From positions 124,001 to 188,000 of the forward strand of contig JADKJP010000007.1 in the NCBI GenBank assembly GCA_016720935.1: 64,000 nt of DNA. The letters are read 5' to 3'. Each line of letters opens with the position of its first letter. Positions within the stretch are counted from its first letter, which is position 1. The position numbers and the translations under genes were made by a program. Below the pieces are notes generated by a model. That model had not been told where the DNA came from. It saw only the letters and a list, made by a program, of their open reading frames with translations, and made no database searches. Below are positions 9,754-17,167 of the stretch, one piece after another. The stretch is from Bacteroidota bacterium (GTDB lineage: Bacteria > Bacteroidota > Bacteroidia > AKYH767-A > 2013-40CM-41-45).

Positions 9754-10015
9754 AGTGAAAAAATTTGGGGGGGAAAAAAAAAAAATTTTTTTTAAATTTT
9801 TTTTTACAACCCCCACCCCCGCGGGGGGGGGGGGGGGGGGGGGGTGGGGGGGGGGGGGGGGGAGGGGGGGGGGGGGGGAAAAAAGGTGCCGGGTTATGGT
9901 TGGGGGGGGGGGGCCCTTATTACCCAAAAACCCAAAACCCCCCCCCGCGGGGGAAAAGGGGGGGAAAAATAGTAAAAAATTTTGTTTTTTTTTTTGTTGG
10001 GTTGAAAAGATTGTT
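9754..10015. other. Extreme homopolymer block, probably a sequence or assembly error
   Basis: Almost all bases are in runs of G, A, T or C, including several G runs longer than 12 between 9820 and 9880. Nothing else in the window looks like this, and it begins exactly where the heptamer array ends. The open frames here encode only glycine, proline and lysine runs and are not genes. The pattern fits poly-G read errors or a failed repeat resolution; a true G-quadruplex-prone tract is the alternative. Confidence 0.7.
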
Positions 10016-10276
10016 CGTTTTCATTCCTCATTAATCACAAAGCGCATTTGCTATAAATAAAAGTATTTAAGAGCAAACCACTCAGCAACCTAACCCCGGG
10101 CGCAGCGAGGAACGAGCGGAGCACGGGAAGGGCGGAATTGAGGAGAACAAAAGGATCGTTCCAAAAATTCTTTCAAAAATATTTTCTGATTTGGTGGAAT
10201 GATTTCTATAATAGCGAAAATGAGGATCAGTTCTAGAGAATTTCCGGACATTGACAATCCGGAATGATGATGTTTT
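10016..10276. other. Intergenic stretch with a GC-rich patch
   Basis: No convincing gene. A short frame on the minus strand (10090-10308) has no family features and overlaps the next gene. A GC-rich patch at about 10096-10134 (around GGGCGCAGCGAGGAACGAG) stands out against AT-rich surroundings and may be a dispersed repeat; only one copy is visible here. Confidence 0.5.
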
Positions 10277-11314
10277 TTACAGTACGGAGGCCATTGTATC
10301 TTTTCCAATGATGTAAACCGGTAACAGAAGATTGATCAGGATGATGATGATGGAAAGTGCCAGGGTTTGTACAGGCTTGTTCCGAAAAAGGTAATCAAAA
10401 GATAAAACGAAGGCAGGAAAACATAGACACAATAGACGATTGATATCGTATGCAATGAATAACTGAAAAAACGGGAATATCAGCATGCAGGATAATACAA
10501 TGGTGGTCCTGTATTCTTTTTTCTGAATTGTTGAGATGAGGGCAAGTAAGGGAAGAATCCATGCCATCCGAAAACTGTAAAATACTCCGTTGAATAAATG
10601 AGAAAAATTCGCGTAAATATTTCCAATGATATTTTCTTTGCTCAGATAGAAACTGAAATCATAACGAACAGGAGTAAACTCTGAAATTGTCCAGCGGAAA
10701 AGAGCGTAAAGGATAATAACAGGAAGTAAATCAAACAGACTTTGTTGAAGAACTTTTTTATAGGGAAGTTCCCTGTATCTCCACAAAAGTAATCCCGGAA
10801 AAGCGAAGATGGAGGATTCATGATTGAGCAATACAAGTAATAAGCAGGCTACAAATGCAATTCTGTTTAATCCCGGAAGCAGACAGATCATCAGAAATTG
10901 CCAGCTTATGCTGTCGACATAGCCCGGACCGGCCAGACATAAAAACAGCATGAAAGAAAAAGACAGCAAGGTGACTTTGATAAATCCGGCATACAACGGA
11001 ATGCTGCCCAAGAGGGAGAAACGTTGGACGAGGGTCATGAATGCAATCATCATGATCCAGGGAAACAGGAAAAAGAGCTTCCCGCTCAATCCAATTGCAT
11101 GAGCAAGTAATGGTGAAAGGATTCTGTATCGGGCGGGATTTTCTGTAGAAAAATCAAATGGCGCGATGGACAAATTCGAAAAAAGAATTCCGTGAAACTG
11201 CACCTCCCTGGATGGGTGAATCCAGAACCAGGCAATCGCAAAAAGTAACAGGGAAAAGCCGGCAGAAAAGATCCACGACAGGTAATATCCAGACCGGATC
11301 TTTTCTTGAAGCAT
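10277..11314 (-). CDS. Unknown polytopic membrane protein
   Basis: A 345-residue protein I do not recognise. It has about eight to ten hydrophobic segments, for example 'WIFSAGFSLLLFAIAWFWI' near residue 14, 'FLFPWIMMIAFMTLV' near 82, 'SFSFMLFLCLAGPGYV', and 'LALSIIIILINLLLPVYII' near the C-terminus. A loop between the first two segments contains 'STENPARYRILSPLLAHAI', a pattern reminiscent of integral-membrane glycosyltransferase or polymerase-like proteins with 'R-(Y/F)-R-x-L', but that is weak. It starts 31 bp after the moxR stop on the same strand, so it may be the last gene of that operon. Function not assignable. Confidence 0.7.
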   Translation of the reverse strand: MLQEKIRSGYYLSWIFSAGFSLLLFAIAWFWIHPSREVQFHGILFSNLSIAPFDFSTENPARYRILSPLLAHAIGLSGKLFFLFPWIMMIAFMTLVQRFSLLGSIPLYAGFIKVTLLSFSFMLFLCLAGPGYVDSISWQFLMICLLPGLNRIAFVACLLLVLLNHESSIFAFPGLLLWRYRELPYKKVLQQSLFDLLPVIILYALFRWTISEFTPVRYDFSFYLSKENIIGNIYANFSHLFNGVFYSFRMAWILPLLALISTIQKKEYRTTIVLSCMLIFPFFQLFIAYDINRLLCLCFPAFVLSFDYLFRNKPVQTLALSIIIILINLLLPVYIIGKDTMASVL

Positions 11315-11345
11315 GAAATAATATCAGGATTATTTCAGGGAATGT

Positions 11346-12320
11346 TTAACTCTGAAGCAGGTCGTTGATGATCTTTTCAACGGTTACTCCGTCCGCTTCA
11401 GCTCTGTAATTGCGAACAATACGGTGACGAAGAATCGGATGAGCAACAGCTTTGACATCCGCGATATCCGGGGAGAATTTTCCGTTGAGCGCGGCGTGAC
11501 ATTTCGCGCCAATCACCAGGTATTGTGATGCACGTGGACCGGCACCCCAGGAAAGGAAATTATTTACATCCTTGGTAGCTGCCGCTGTGTTTGGACGGGT
11601 TTTGGTTGCCAATGCAACCGCATATTGCAACACATTATCAGGAATCGGAATACGACGAATGAGTTCCTGGAAATAGAGAATTTCCTCGGCAGAAATAATT
11701 TTCTCCAGCTTCGGACGATAATCGGATGTAGTATTTTTCACCACCAATAATTCCTGTTCAAATTCAGGATAGGTCAGCAATACGTTAAACATAAAACGGT
11801 CGAGCTGTGCTTCCGGCAACGGATAGGTTCCCTCCTGTTCGATCGGGTTTTGAGTCGCGAGAACGAAAAATGGGAGATCAAGGGCATAGCGTTTCCCGGC
11901 AGCAGTTACTGCATATTCCTGCATGGCTTCCAGCAGCGCGCTTTGCGTTTTTGGAGGTGTCCGGTTGATTTCATCGGCAAGGATAATGTTGGAGAACAAA
12001 GGCCCTTTAATGAAACGGAAATGACGGGATTCGTCAAGAATTTCTGTCCCGATGATATCCGAAGGCATCAGATCCGGAGTGAACTGAATCCGGTTGTACG
12101 TGAGTCCGAGTGACTGAGCGATGGTGTTTACCAAAAGCGTTTTTGCCAATCCGGGTACGCCCACCAACAGGCAATGTCCGCGACTGAAAATGGAAATGAG
12201 TACATCACGTACAACTTCATCCTGTCCGATGATGACTTTTCCGATTTCCTTACGAAGAGAATTGTATTTTACGACGAGATCCTGAACTGCTTCAACATCG
12301 CTTTTATAATTTGCTGCCAT
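11346..12320 (-). CDS. MoxR-family AAA+ ATPase
   Basis: A 324-residue cytoplasmic AAA+ protein. Walker A is 'LLVGVPGLAKTLLVNTIAQ' (about 53-71), Walker B 'ILADEINRTPPKTQSALLEA' (about 111-130), sensor 1 'FFVLATQNPIEQEGTYPLPEAQLDRF', and the arginine-rich lid near the end ('HPILRHRIVRNYRAEADGV'). This is standard for MoxR ATPases, which act as chaperones that activate or assemble partner proteins, usually together with DUF58 and von Willebrand-factor-A proteins encoded beside them. Here no such partner is adjacent: upstream is a surA-like gene (81 bp gap) and downstream an unknown membrane protein. A TAAATTTA sequence (12338-12345) close to the -7 consensus lies 18 bases upstream. Confidence 0.94.
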   Translation of the reverse strand: MAANYKSDVEAVQDLVVKYNSLRKEIGKVIIGQDEVVRDVLISIFSRGHCLLVGVPGLAKTLLVNTIAQSLGLTYNRIQFTPDLMPSDIIGTEILDESRHFRFIKGPLFSNIILADEINRTPPKTQSALLEAMQEYAVTAAGKRYALDLPFFVLATQNPIEQEGTYPLPEAQLDRFMFNVLLTYPEFEQELLVVKNTTSDYRPKLEKIISAEEILYFQELIRRIPIPDNVLQYAVALATKTRPNTAAATKDVNNFLSWGAGPRASQYLVIGAKCHAALNGKFSPDIADVKAVAHPILRHRIVRNYRAEADGVTVEKIINDLLQS

Positions 12321-12401
12321 AGGCTGATAGTAGTGCTTAAATTTAGTGTAGACTGATTATTGGTCTGCTTACGGATTTTTCCGAAATGCAAAATAAAAAA
12401 A

Positions 12402-13751
12402 CTATTCGTTCAACTTCCAGTGCTTCAGAACCTCGCATCCGGCATATTCCTGGTTGATATGGAAATATGTTGTTTTGCGTTTTTTCTCCACCCATTCACT
12501 CAGTGCTTTGTTTTGTTTTTCCTGCAAAGCGACTTCCTGAATTTTCTGGTAATCATCTTTCAGGTTGGCTTTGTGCGGCTGAGTCTTGGATTTCACTTTA
12601 ACGATCCTGTAGGCATTTTTATTATCCGTTGTAGTCATCAGCAAAGGCGCAGAGATACGATCCAAAGGCATGCTGTCGACCTGGAAGAACAATAAACGAT
12701 CAATCTTATCGGGAGCAAGGCGGGTTGTATTGGTCTCCGGATTGATCATCAGACCTCCGCTGTTTCGGGTATCTTCATCGTCAGAATACTTTTGCGCGGC
12801 TTCTTCAAAAGTGATTGAGCCCTTGTTGATTTCTGCACGAAGGCTGTCGAGGAAATAAACACTTTTTACAAGATCCGCGTCATTTGTTTTCGCCTGAAGA
12901 AGGATGTGACGGACATTGATCTGATCCGCTCTGCGTTCGATCAACTGGAGAATATGAAAACCAAATTTTGTTTCAATCACCGGTGATACTTCGCCCGGTT
13001 TCAGACGAAAAGCCGCGGCTTCGAATTCAGGTACCATGGTACCACGTTCAAACATACCGAGCTCTCCTCCTTTTTTTGCTGAACCCTGATCCTGTGAATA
13101 CAATGCAGCGTACACAGCGAAATCTTCACCGGTCATGATTTTGGTACGGAACTCTTCGAGACGGGCTTTTACTTCCTTTTTCTCCGCTTCACTCACCGGA
13201 GGATTGCGAACGATTTGGGCAATCTCCATTTCCGCGTCGATATAGGGAAGGCTGTCGGAAGGAATGCTTTCAAAATAAGCCCTTACATCGTTTGGAGTGG
13301 CAGTGATATCCTTTGTAATCTTTGATTGCATGGTTTGAACCAGCAATTGATCGTGGATCATTTCACGAAATTCAGTTTTGAGCTGACGGATGCTTGAATG
13401 AAAATAAGCTTCCAGTTGTTCTTCGGAACCGATCTGGCGAATGTAATAACGCATCCGGCGATCCAGTTCACCTTCCACCTGAGATTCAGGAACAGTCACA
13501 CTGTCGATATCGGCCTGGTTGAGGAGCAATTTCTGCATCAGCAGCTGATCAAAAATGAGGCAGCGGGTGTTTTCGCCGGTTTCCATTCCCTGTGCCGTAA
13601 ACTGGACATATTGCTTTTCAATATCAGAACGGAGAAGGATTTTATCACCGACAACGGCCATTACCTGATCAATTACCTGTTGTGCCGAACCGGTTGTACT
13701 TGCAAAAAGTAATACAAGCAGTATGTAACGAGAAATTCTATTTTTTTTCAC
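12402..13751 (-). CDS. SurA-like periplasmic peptidylprolyl isomerase/chaperone
   Basis: A 449-residue exported protein with a signal peptide (1-23, ending GSAQ), a SurA N-terminal helical region ('VIDQVMAVVGDKILLRSDIEKQ') and two parvulin units. The first (about 170-275) carries 'AEMEIAQIVRNPP', 'DFAVYAALYSQDQGSAKKGG', 'MVPEFEAAAFRLKPGEVS' and 'KFGFHILQL'. The second (about 280-385) begins 'INVRHILLQ' and has 'FEEAAQKYSDDEDTRNSGG' but is more divergent. The family helps fold outer-membrane beta-barrels. It sits in a same-strand run with two other parvulin-related genes, guaB upstream and moxR downstream, an arrangement I recall as common in Bacteroidota. Confidence 0.92.
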   Translation of the reverse strand: MKKNRISRYILLVLLFASTTGSAQQVIDQVMAVVGDKILLRSDIEKQYVQFTAQGMETGENTRCLIFDQLLMQKLLLNQADIDSVTVPESQVEGELDRRMRYYIRQIGSEEQLEAYFHSSIRQLKTEFREMIHDQLLVQTMQSKITKDITATPNDVRAYFESIPSDSLPYIDAEMEIAQIVRNPPVSEAEKKEVKARLEEFRTKIMTGEDFAVYAALYSQDQGSAKKGGELGMFERGTMVPEFEAAAFRLKPGEVSPVIETKFGFHILQLIERRADQINVRHILLQAKTNDADLVKSVYFLDSLRAEINKGSITFEEAAQKYSDDEDTRNSGGLMINPETNTTRLAPDKIDRLLFFQVDSMPLDRISAPLLMTTTDNKNAYRIVKVKSKTQPHKANLKDDYQKIQEVALQEKQNKALSEWVEKKRKTTYFHINQEYAGCEVLKHWKLNE

Positions 13752-13780
13752 CAGAAATTTTGAATCTATAATTTGAATCG

Positions 13781-13788
13781 CAAAGTTA
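13781..13788 (-). promoter_or_regulatory. -7 promoter element TAACTTTG for the surA-like gene
   Basis: Exact TAnnTTTG match, 30 bases before the start at 13751, so the surA-like gene can be transcribed separately from the lipoprotein gene upstream. Confidence 0.55.
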
Positions 13789-13901
13789 ATCTTTTATACC
13801 GCTTAATGGAAAGTTTTTGAATCCCTTCCGGCCATCTAATATTATGTAAGACAAGTTCTTAATGAATCTTAAAATATTGGTTCTTCCCTCCGGTTCCGGA
13901 T

Positions 13902-14753
13902 TCAATAGACTTCAACATCCCCGCTTTTTCGGGCATCCTCATACGCTTTTTGCTCCATCTGCTCAATGAGCTTCAGTTTTCGCTGGTTGATGATCAGACT
14001 TCTGATGTTGTTCTTCTCAAAGCTTAAAGGAGAAGTGCTGTTTTTGATCATGAATCCCTTGATACTCACCATGTAAACATGACTTGAATCCTCGATTTCA
14101 ATATTCCTGTTGTTCTGGAGGAATTGTTCTTTGTCGTAAGTCTTGATTGGAATTTCCTTTAATAAATCGTCAAAGAGCAGCCAGGTCTGGTCATCCAGAA
14201 AATAGTTAACGGCATATTGATGGCAATATTCTGCAAGTGCTTCACGATCTTTCGTAGAATTGCTACGGTAGAGGTTTCTCACTTTGTCCATTTTCGGGGA
14301 CTTCTTGTTCAATTTAAGATAGATTACCTTAATGATATTGTCCTTGAGTTCAAAGTTGTTCTGATTGGCCTTATAATACTCTTCAATTTCATTGTCGGCC
14401 ACGACGGTATCCAATTTTTGAGCGATCAATTCCGTCTCGTAAGCGTAGGTGATTAGGGTCTTGCGGTAATCTTCAAGCTTTTTCTCGACATTCTTTTTTT
14501 CTTCATTCAAGTTGTTTTCCGCCTTTTCCAAAACTGCCTGCTGACGAATCCAATTTTCAATAAATGACTTGGTGATATTGACGCTGTCTTGTTTGGATGC
14601 TCCTTTCGGAACCACACCCTGCAGATCATCCGGATACAAATAATAATTATAGGCACGGGCAATAGCATCCTTCCCCCTGTCTTCCTGGTTCTTCCTGAAG
14701 TAGGAACAGCCTGACAGTGTTGTTAGAATGAGAGTTAGGAGGAGAAGGCGCAC
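13902..14753 (-). CDS. Lipoprotein related to SurA/PpiC chaperones, catalytic parvulin domain not evident
   Basis: A 283-residue lipoprotein starting at a GTG (14753); the lipobox is LSGC with Cys16. A charged helical stretch (about 75-105, 'KAENNLNEEKKNVEKKLED') and 'TVVADNEIEEYYKANQNNFELKDNI' resemble the SurA/PpiC N-terminal region that normally leads into the parvulin domain ('YY..N...F......K...I'). The following sequence lacks the parvulin GG and F-x-F/H motifs seen in its two neighbours, so I infer a chaperone that has lost, or has a very divergent, isomerase domain. It lies between two parvulin genes, all on the minus strand. A heptamer array begins seven bases upstream of its start codon. 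Confidence 0.78.
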   Translation of the reverse strand: MRLLLLTLILTTLSGCSYFRKNQEDRGKDAIARAYNYYLYPDDLQGVVPKGASKQDSVNITKSFIENWIRQQAVLEKAENNLNEEKKNVEKKLEDYRKTLITYAYETELIAQKLDTVVADNEIEEYYKANQNNFELKDNIIKVIYLKLNKKSPKMDKVRNLYRSNSTKDREALAEYCHQYAVNYFLDDQTWLLFDDLLKEIPIKTYDKEQFLQNNRNIEIEDSSHVYMVSIKGFMIKNSTSPLSFEKNNIRSLIINQRKLKLIEQMEQKAYEDARKSGDVEVY

Positions 14754-14760
14754 TGGCTGG

Positions 14761-14802
14761 ATTTTAGATTTTAGATTTTAGATTTTAGATTTTAGATTTT
14801 GG
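14761..14802. repeat. Heptamer array ATTTTAG x5 + ATTTTGG
   Basis: Five ATTTTAG units and one ATTTTGG in unbroken register. In the sense of the lipoprotein gene they read CTAAAAT and would fall in its 5' leader, starting seven bases before the start codon. Confidence 0.95.
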
Positions 14803-14860
14803 TAGAATGGAAAAAAATGAAATGACTCCGTACTCCATTCTCCCGGATGTATCGATGTTC

Positions 14861-14881
14861 GTCCCTTGTCCCTCGTCCCTG
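14861..14881. repeat. Short heptamer array GTCCCTT-GTCCCTC-GTCCCTG
   Basis: Three heptamers differing only at the last base, between the terminator of the upstream parvulin gene and the ATTTTAG array. Similar GTCCCTn-like units recur at 54848-54866. Confidence 0.75.
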
Positions 14882-14916
14882 ACAATTCGATAGCCAGTGC
14901 TTATTCAATGTTCGCT

Positions 14917-14955
14917 CAAAAAAGTATGGCGCTCGCTTTTTCAAGGAACGCCATA
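14917..14955 (-). terminator. Rho-independent terminator of the large parvulin gene
   Basis: On the minus strand TATGGCG (from 14955) pairs with CGCCATA (to 14925), with further inner pairing around a GAAA-containing loop. It is followed by CTTTTTTG. It lies 22 bases after the stop of the 14977-16935 gene. Confidence 0.75.
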
Positions 14956-14976
14956 TTTCTCTATACATAGATAAGA

Positions 14977-16935
14977 TTATTTATTAGCGATGGAATCGAC
15001 AACATCCTGCTTGATTTGAACGGGATATTTGGCGCGTAAGGTCTGGATCCATTCTTTTTCAAGAGCATTTTGATAATCGGCAGTTACCAGTCCTTTTGAT
15101 TCATCGAGTGATTTTGGCTGAGCAGGGAGAACCTGTTTTACATCGACAAACACAACCTGATTGTCTTTCGGGATGTCTTTTGTCAGTCCGGTTTTCCATT
15201 CGATTTTATCGATGACTTCGTTATCATTTTTCGCAAACTTCGCGGATTTCACCTGAAGATTTAATTGTGAGCTCTTGTTGATTTTTGCAAGAAGGGTATC
15301 AACATCATCAATTTTCTTCATTTGCTTTCTGACTTCTTTTGCAATTTCAGCATTTGCGCAAGTGTAGACAGTAGCATCAAGACGATCACCCCACATGTAA
15401 TTTGTTTTATTCTTCTCATAGAATTCTTTGAGACCGGTGGTATCTTTTACCGCTTTTGACCAAACCTTTTTATCGGTAAGTTCAAACAGTAAAATTCCAT
15501 CACGATACTCACCCATGAGATTGCGGAAATCAGGATAGAGAGAATCCAGTTTTGTTTCTTCGTAAGCCAAACAGCTTTCATTTACCCAATCGGTGTACAT
15601 GTTTGAAGCCAGTATTTTTGGATCGAGTCCTGCTCCTCTTTTGCTTTGGTGATCGGCAACATAGGTTGCGAAATCTTTTTGGGAGTAGAATTTGTTACGG
15701 AGAGAGAACATGTTTCCTTTGAGAGCAGCCGCATTGTCGGCAGACCATTTACCTGAAGATAAAGTGGTGTCAATGGTTTTCATGAATTCATCTTTCGCTT
15801 TTGGAACTTCCATGAAACCATATTTCGCTTTGATTCTGGAAATCATGGAGGATTTGCTCAGCTCTGAACGGGAATCTTTCTGAACTTTTTGTTTCAGATC
15901 AGCCTGGAGTTCTTCGTAAGTACCCAATGATTTCTTCTCAATCAATTTGATGATGTGCCATCCGTAGGAAGTACGAACTGGTTCTGAATAATCTCCGGCA
16001 GTTTTTAAAGCGAACGCCGCTTTTTCAAATTCAGGAACCATTCTTCCTGTTCCAAACATTGGCAGCAAACCACCGTTTTTCGCGGAGCTCTGATCATCGG
16101 AAAACTGACGGGCAAGGTCTTCGAATTTCTCACCGGCTTTCAGTTTGGTGTAGATTTCATTTATTTTCTGAACAGCTTTGGTAGAATCATCTTCCTTCGC
16201 GTTAGCGGCAACTTTCACCATGATGTGTGCAACTTTCACTTCACCCTGAGCCGGACGGGAATCTGTTACTTTGATAATGTGATAACCGAAACGGGTACGA
16301 ACCGGAGCGGAGATTTCACCATTCTTTGTATTGTATGCAGCTGATTCAAATGGATAAACCATTTGCATCGCGCTGAAGTAACCGAGATCACCACCATTGT
16401 CTTTAGCTGAAGGATCGTCGGAATATTTTTTCGCGGAAGCTGTGAAATCAGCGCCTTTCAACAATTCACCACGAACTTTCATGGCTTTGTTATACGCTTC
16501 GATAGTATCTTTTGGTAGAGCATTCTGATCGCATTTGATCAGAATGTGGCTGGCACGTAAATCCGTTTTCATACGTGCATAAGCTTCCTTCAGCAGGTTT
16601 TCGCTGACATCTTTATCTACCAGGTAAGGCTGAGCAAGTTGTTTGCGATAGCCACCGAGTTCATCAACGAAAGATTTGGCAGTATCCATTCCAAGCTCCA
16701 ATGCTTCACGCACTTTGAGTTTGTAATTGATATAAAGCTGGAGATATTCGTTTACTGCTTTCTTATCGAAGGTAGTTTCCTTTGTATTGTTCTTTTTGAA
16801 CACACGTTCAAACTCACTCTTCGGAATGTTTTCGCCGGCGATGTTGAGAATAACAGGATCACTTTTATCCTGGGCAATTCCGGCCACAGACATACTTAAA
16901 AATAACAATGCAGAAAGAAAGAGGTTCTTATTCAT
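14977..16935 (-). CDS. Periplasmic peptidylprolyl isomerase with two parvulin domains
   Basis: A 652-residue exported protein with a signal peptide ending at about residue 21 (VAGIAQ). After an N-terminal helical region come two clear tandem parvulin domains: about 120-225 ('RASHILIKCDQNALPKD', 'ASAKKYSDDPSAKDNGGDLG', 'RFGYHIIKVTD') and about 232-335 ('KVAHIMVKVAAN', 'LARQFSDDQSSAKNGGLLP', 'SYGWHIIKLIEKK'). The last 300 residues are helical and unassigned. Such proteins assist folding of envelope proteins. Gene neighbours are guaB upstream and the chaperone-like lipoprotein downstream. It has its own promoter (16960-16967) and terminator (14917-14955), so it is probably transcribed alone. Confidence 0.93.
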   Translation of the reverse strand: MNKNLFLSALLFLSMSVAGIAQDKSDPVILNIAGENIPKSEFERVFKKNNTKETTFDKKAVNEYLQLYINYKLKVREALELGMDTAKSFVDELGGYRKQLAQPYLVDKDVSENLLKEAYARMKTDLRASHILIKCDQNALPKDTIEAYNKAMKVRGELLKGADFTASAKKYSDDPSAKDNGGDLGYFSAMQMVYPFESAAYNTKNGEISAPVRTRFGYHIIKVTDSRPAQGEVKVAHIMVKVAANAKEDDSTKAVQKINEIYTKLKAGEKFEDLARQFSDDQSSAKNGGLLPMFGTGRMVPEFEKAAFALKTAGDYSEPVRTSYGWHIIKLIEKKSLGTYEELQADLKQKVQKDSRSELSKSSMISRIKAKYGFMEVPKAKDEFMKTIDTTLSSGKWSADNAAALKGNMFSLRNKFYSQKDFATYVADHQSKRGAGLDPKILASNMYTDWVNESCLAYEETKLDSLYPDFRNLMGEYRDGILLFELTDKKVWSKAVKDTTGLKEFYEKNKTNYMWGDRLDATVYTCANAEIAKEVRKQMKKIDDVDTLLAKINKSSQLNLQVKSAKFAKNDNEVIDKIEWKTGLTKDIPKDNQVVFVDVKQVLPAQPKSLDESKGLVTADYQNALEKEWIQTLRAKYPVQIKQDVVDSIANK

Positions 16936-16959
16936 ATTTGATTAATGTATTTGGGAGCG

Positions 16960-16967
16960 CAAATTTA
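16960..16967 (-). promoter_or_regulatory. Promoter: -7 TAAATTTG with -33 TTG
   Basis: Exact TAnnTTTG on the minus strand 25 bases before the start at 16935; a TTG at 16986-16988 is separated by 18 bases, close to the expected Bacteroidota spacing. The best full promoter in the window. Confidence 0.72.
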
Positions 16968-17167
16968 GCAATCAATCGTTTCTATCAAAACATTGCAAAA
17001 TTGACAGAATTAGGGAACTTTTTGATGAAGTATCTGTGAAATGTTTAAAAAACAATGGTTTTGAGGCTGATTTTAACACGTCAGCCAATCAAATGAATTT
17101 CAATCAGGAAATCAGGAATTATCGACAATAAATTCCATTAGCGGAAAATACCAGAATGACCTGTTAA

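Noticed and set aside
9734..10060. Open frames on both strands in the homopolymer block
   Set aside because: They encode only glycine, proline, lysine and phenylalanine runs from a tract that is probably a sequencing error.
10090..10308. Small minus-strand frame after the unknown membrane protein
   Set aside because: It overlaps the preceding gene, lacks family features or a promoter, and crosses the GC-rich patch.
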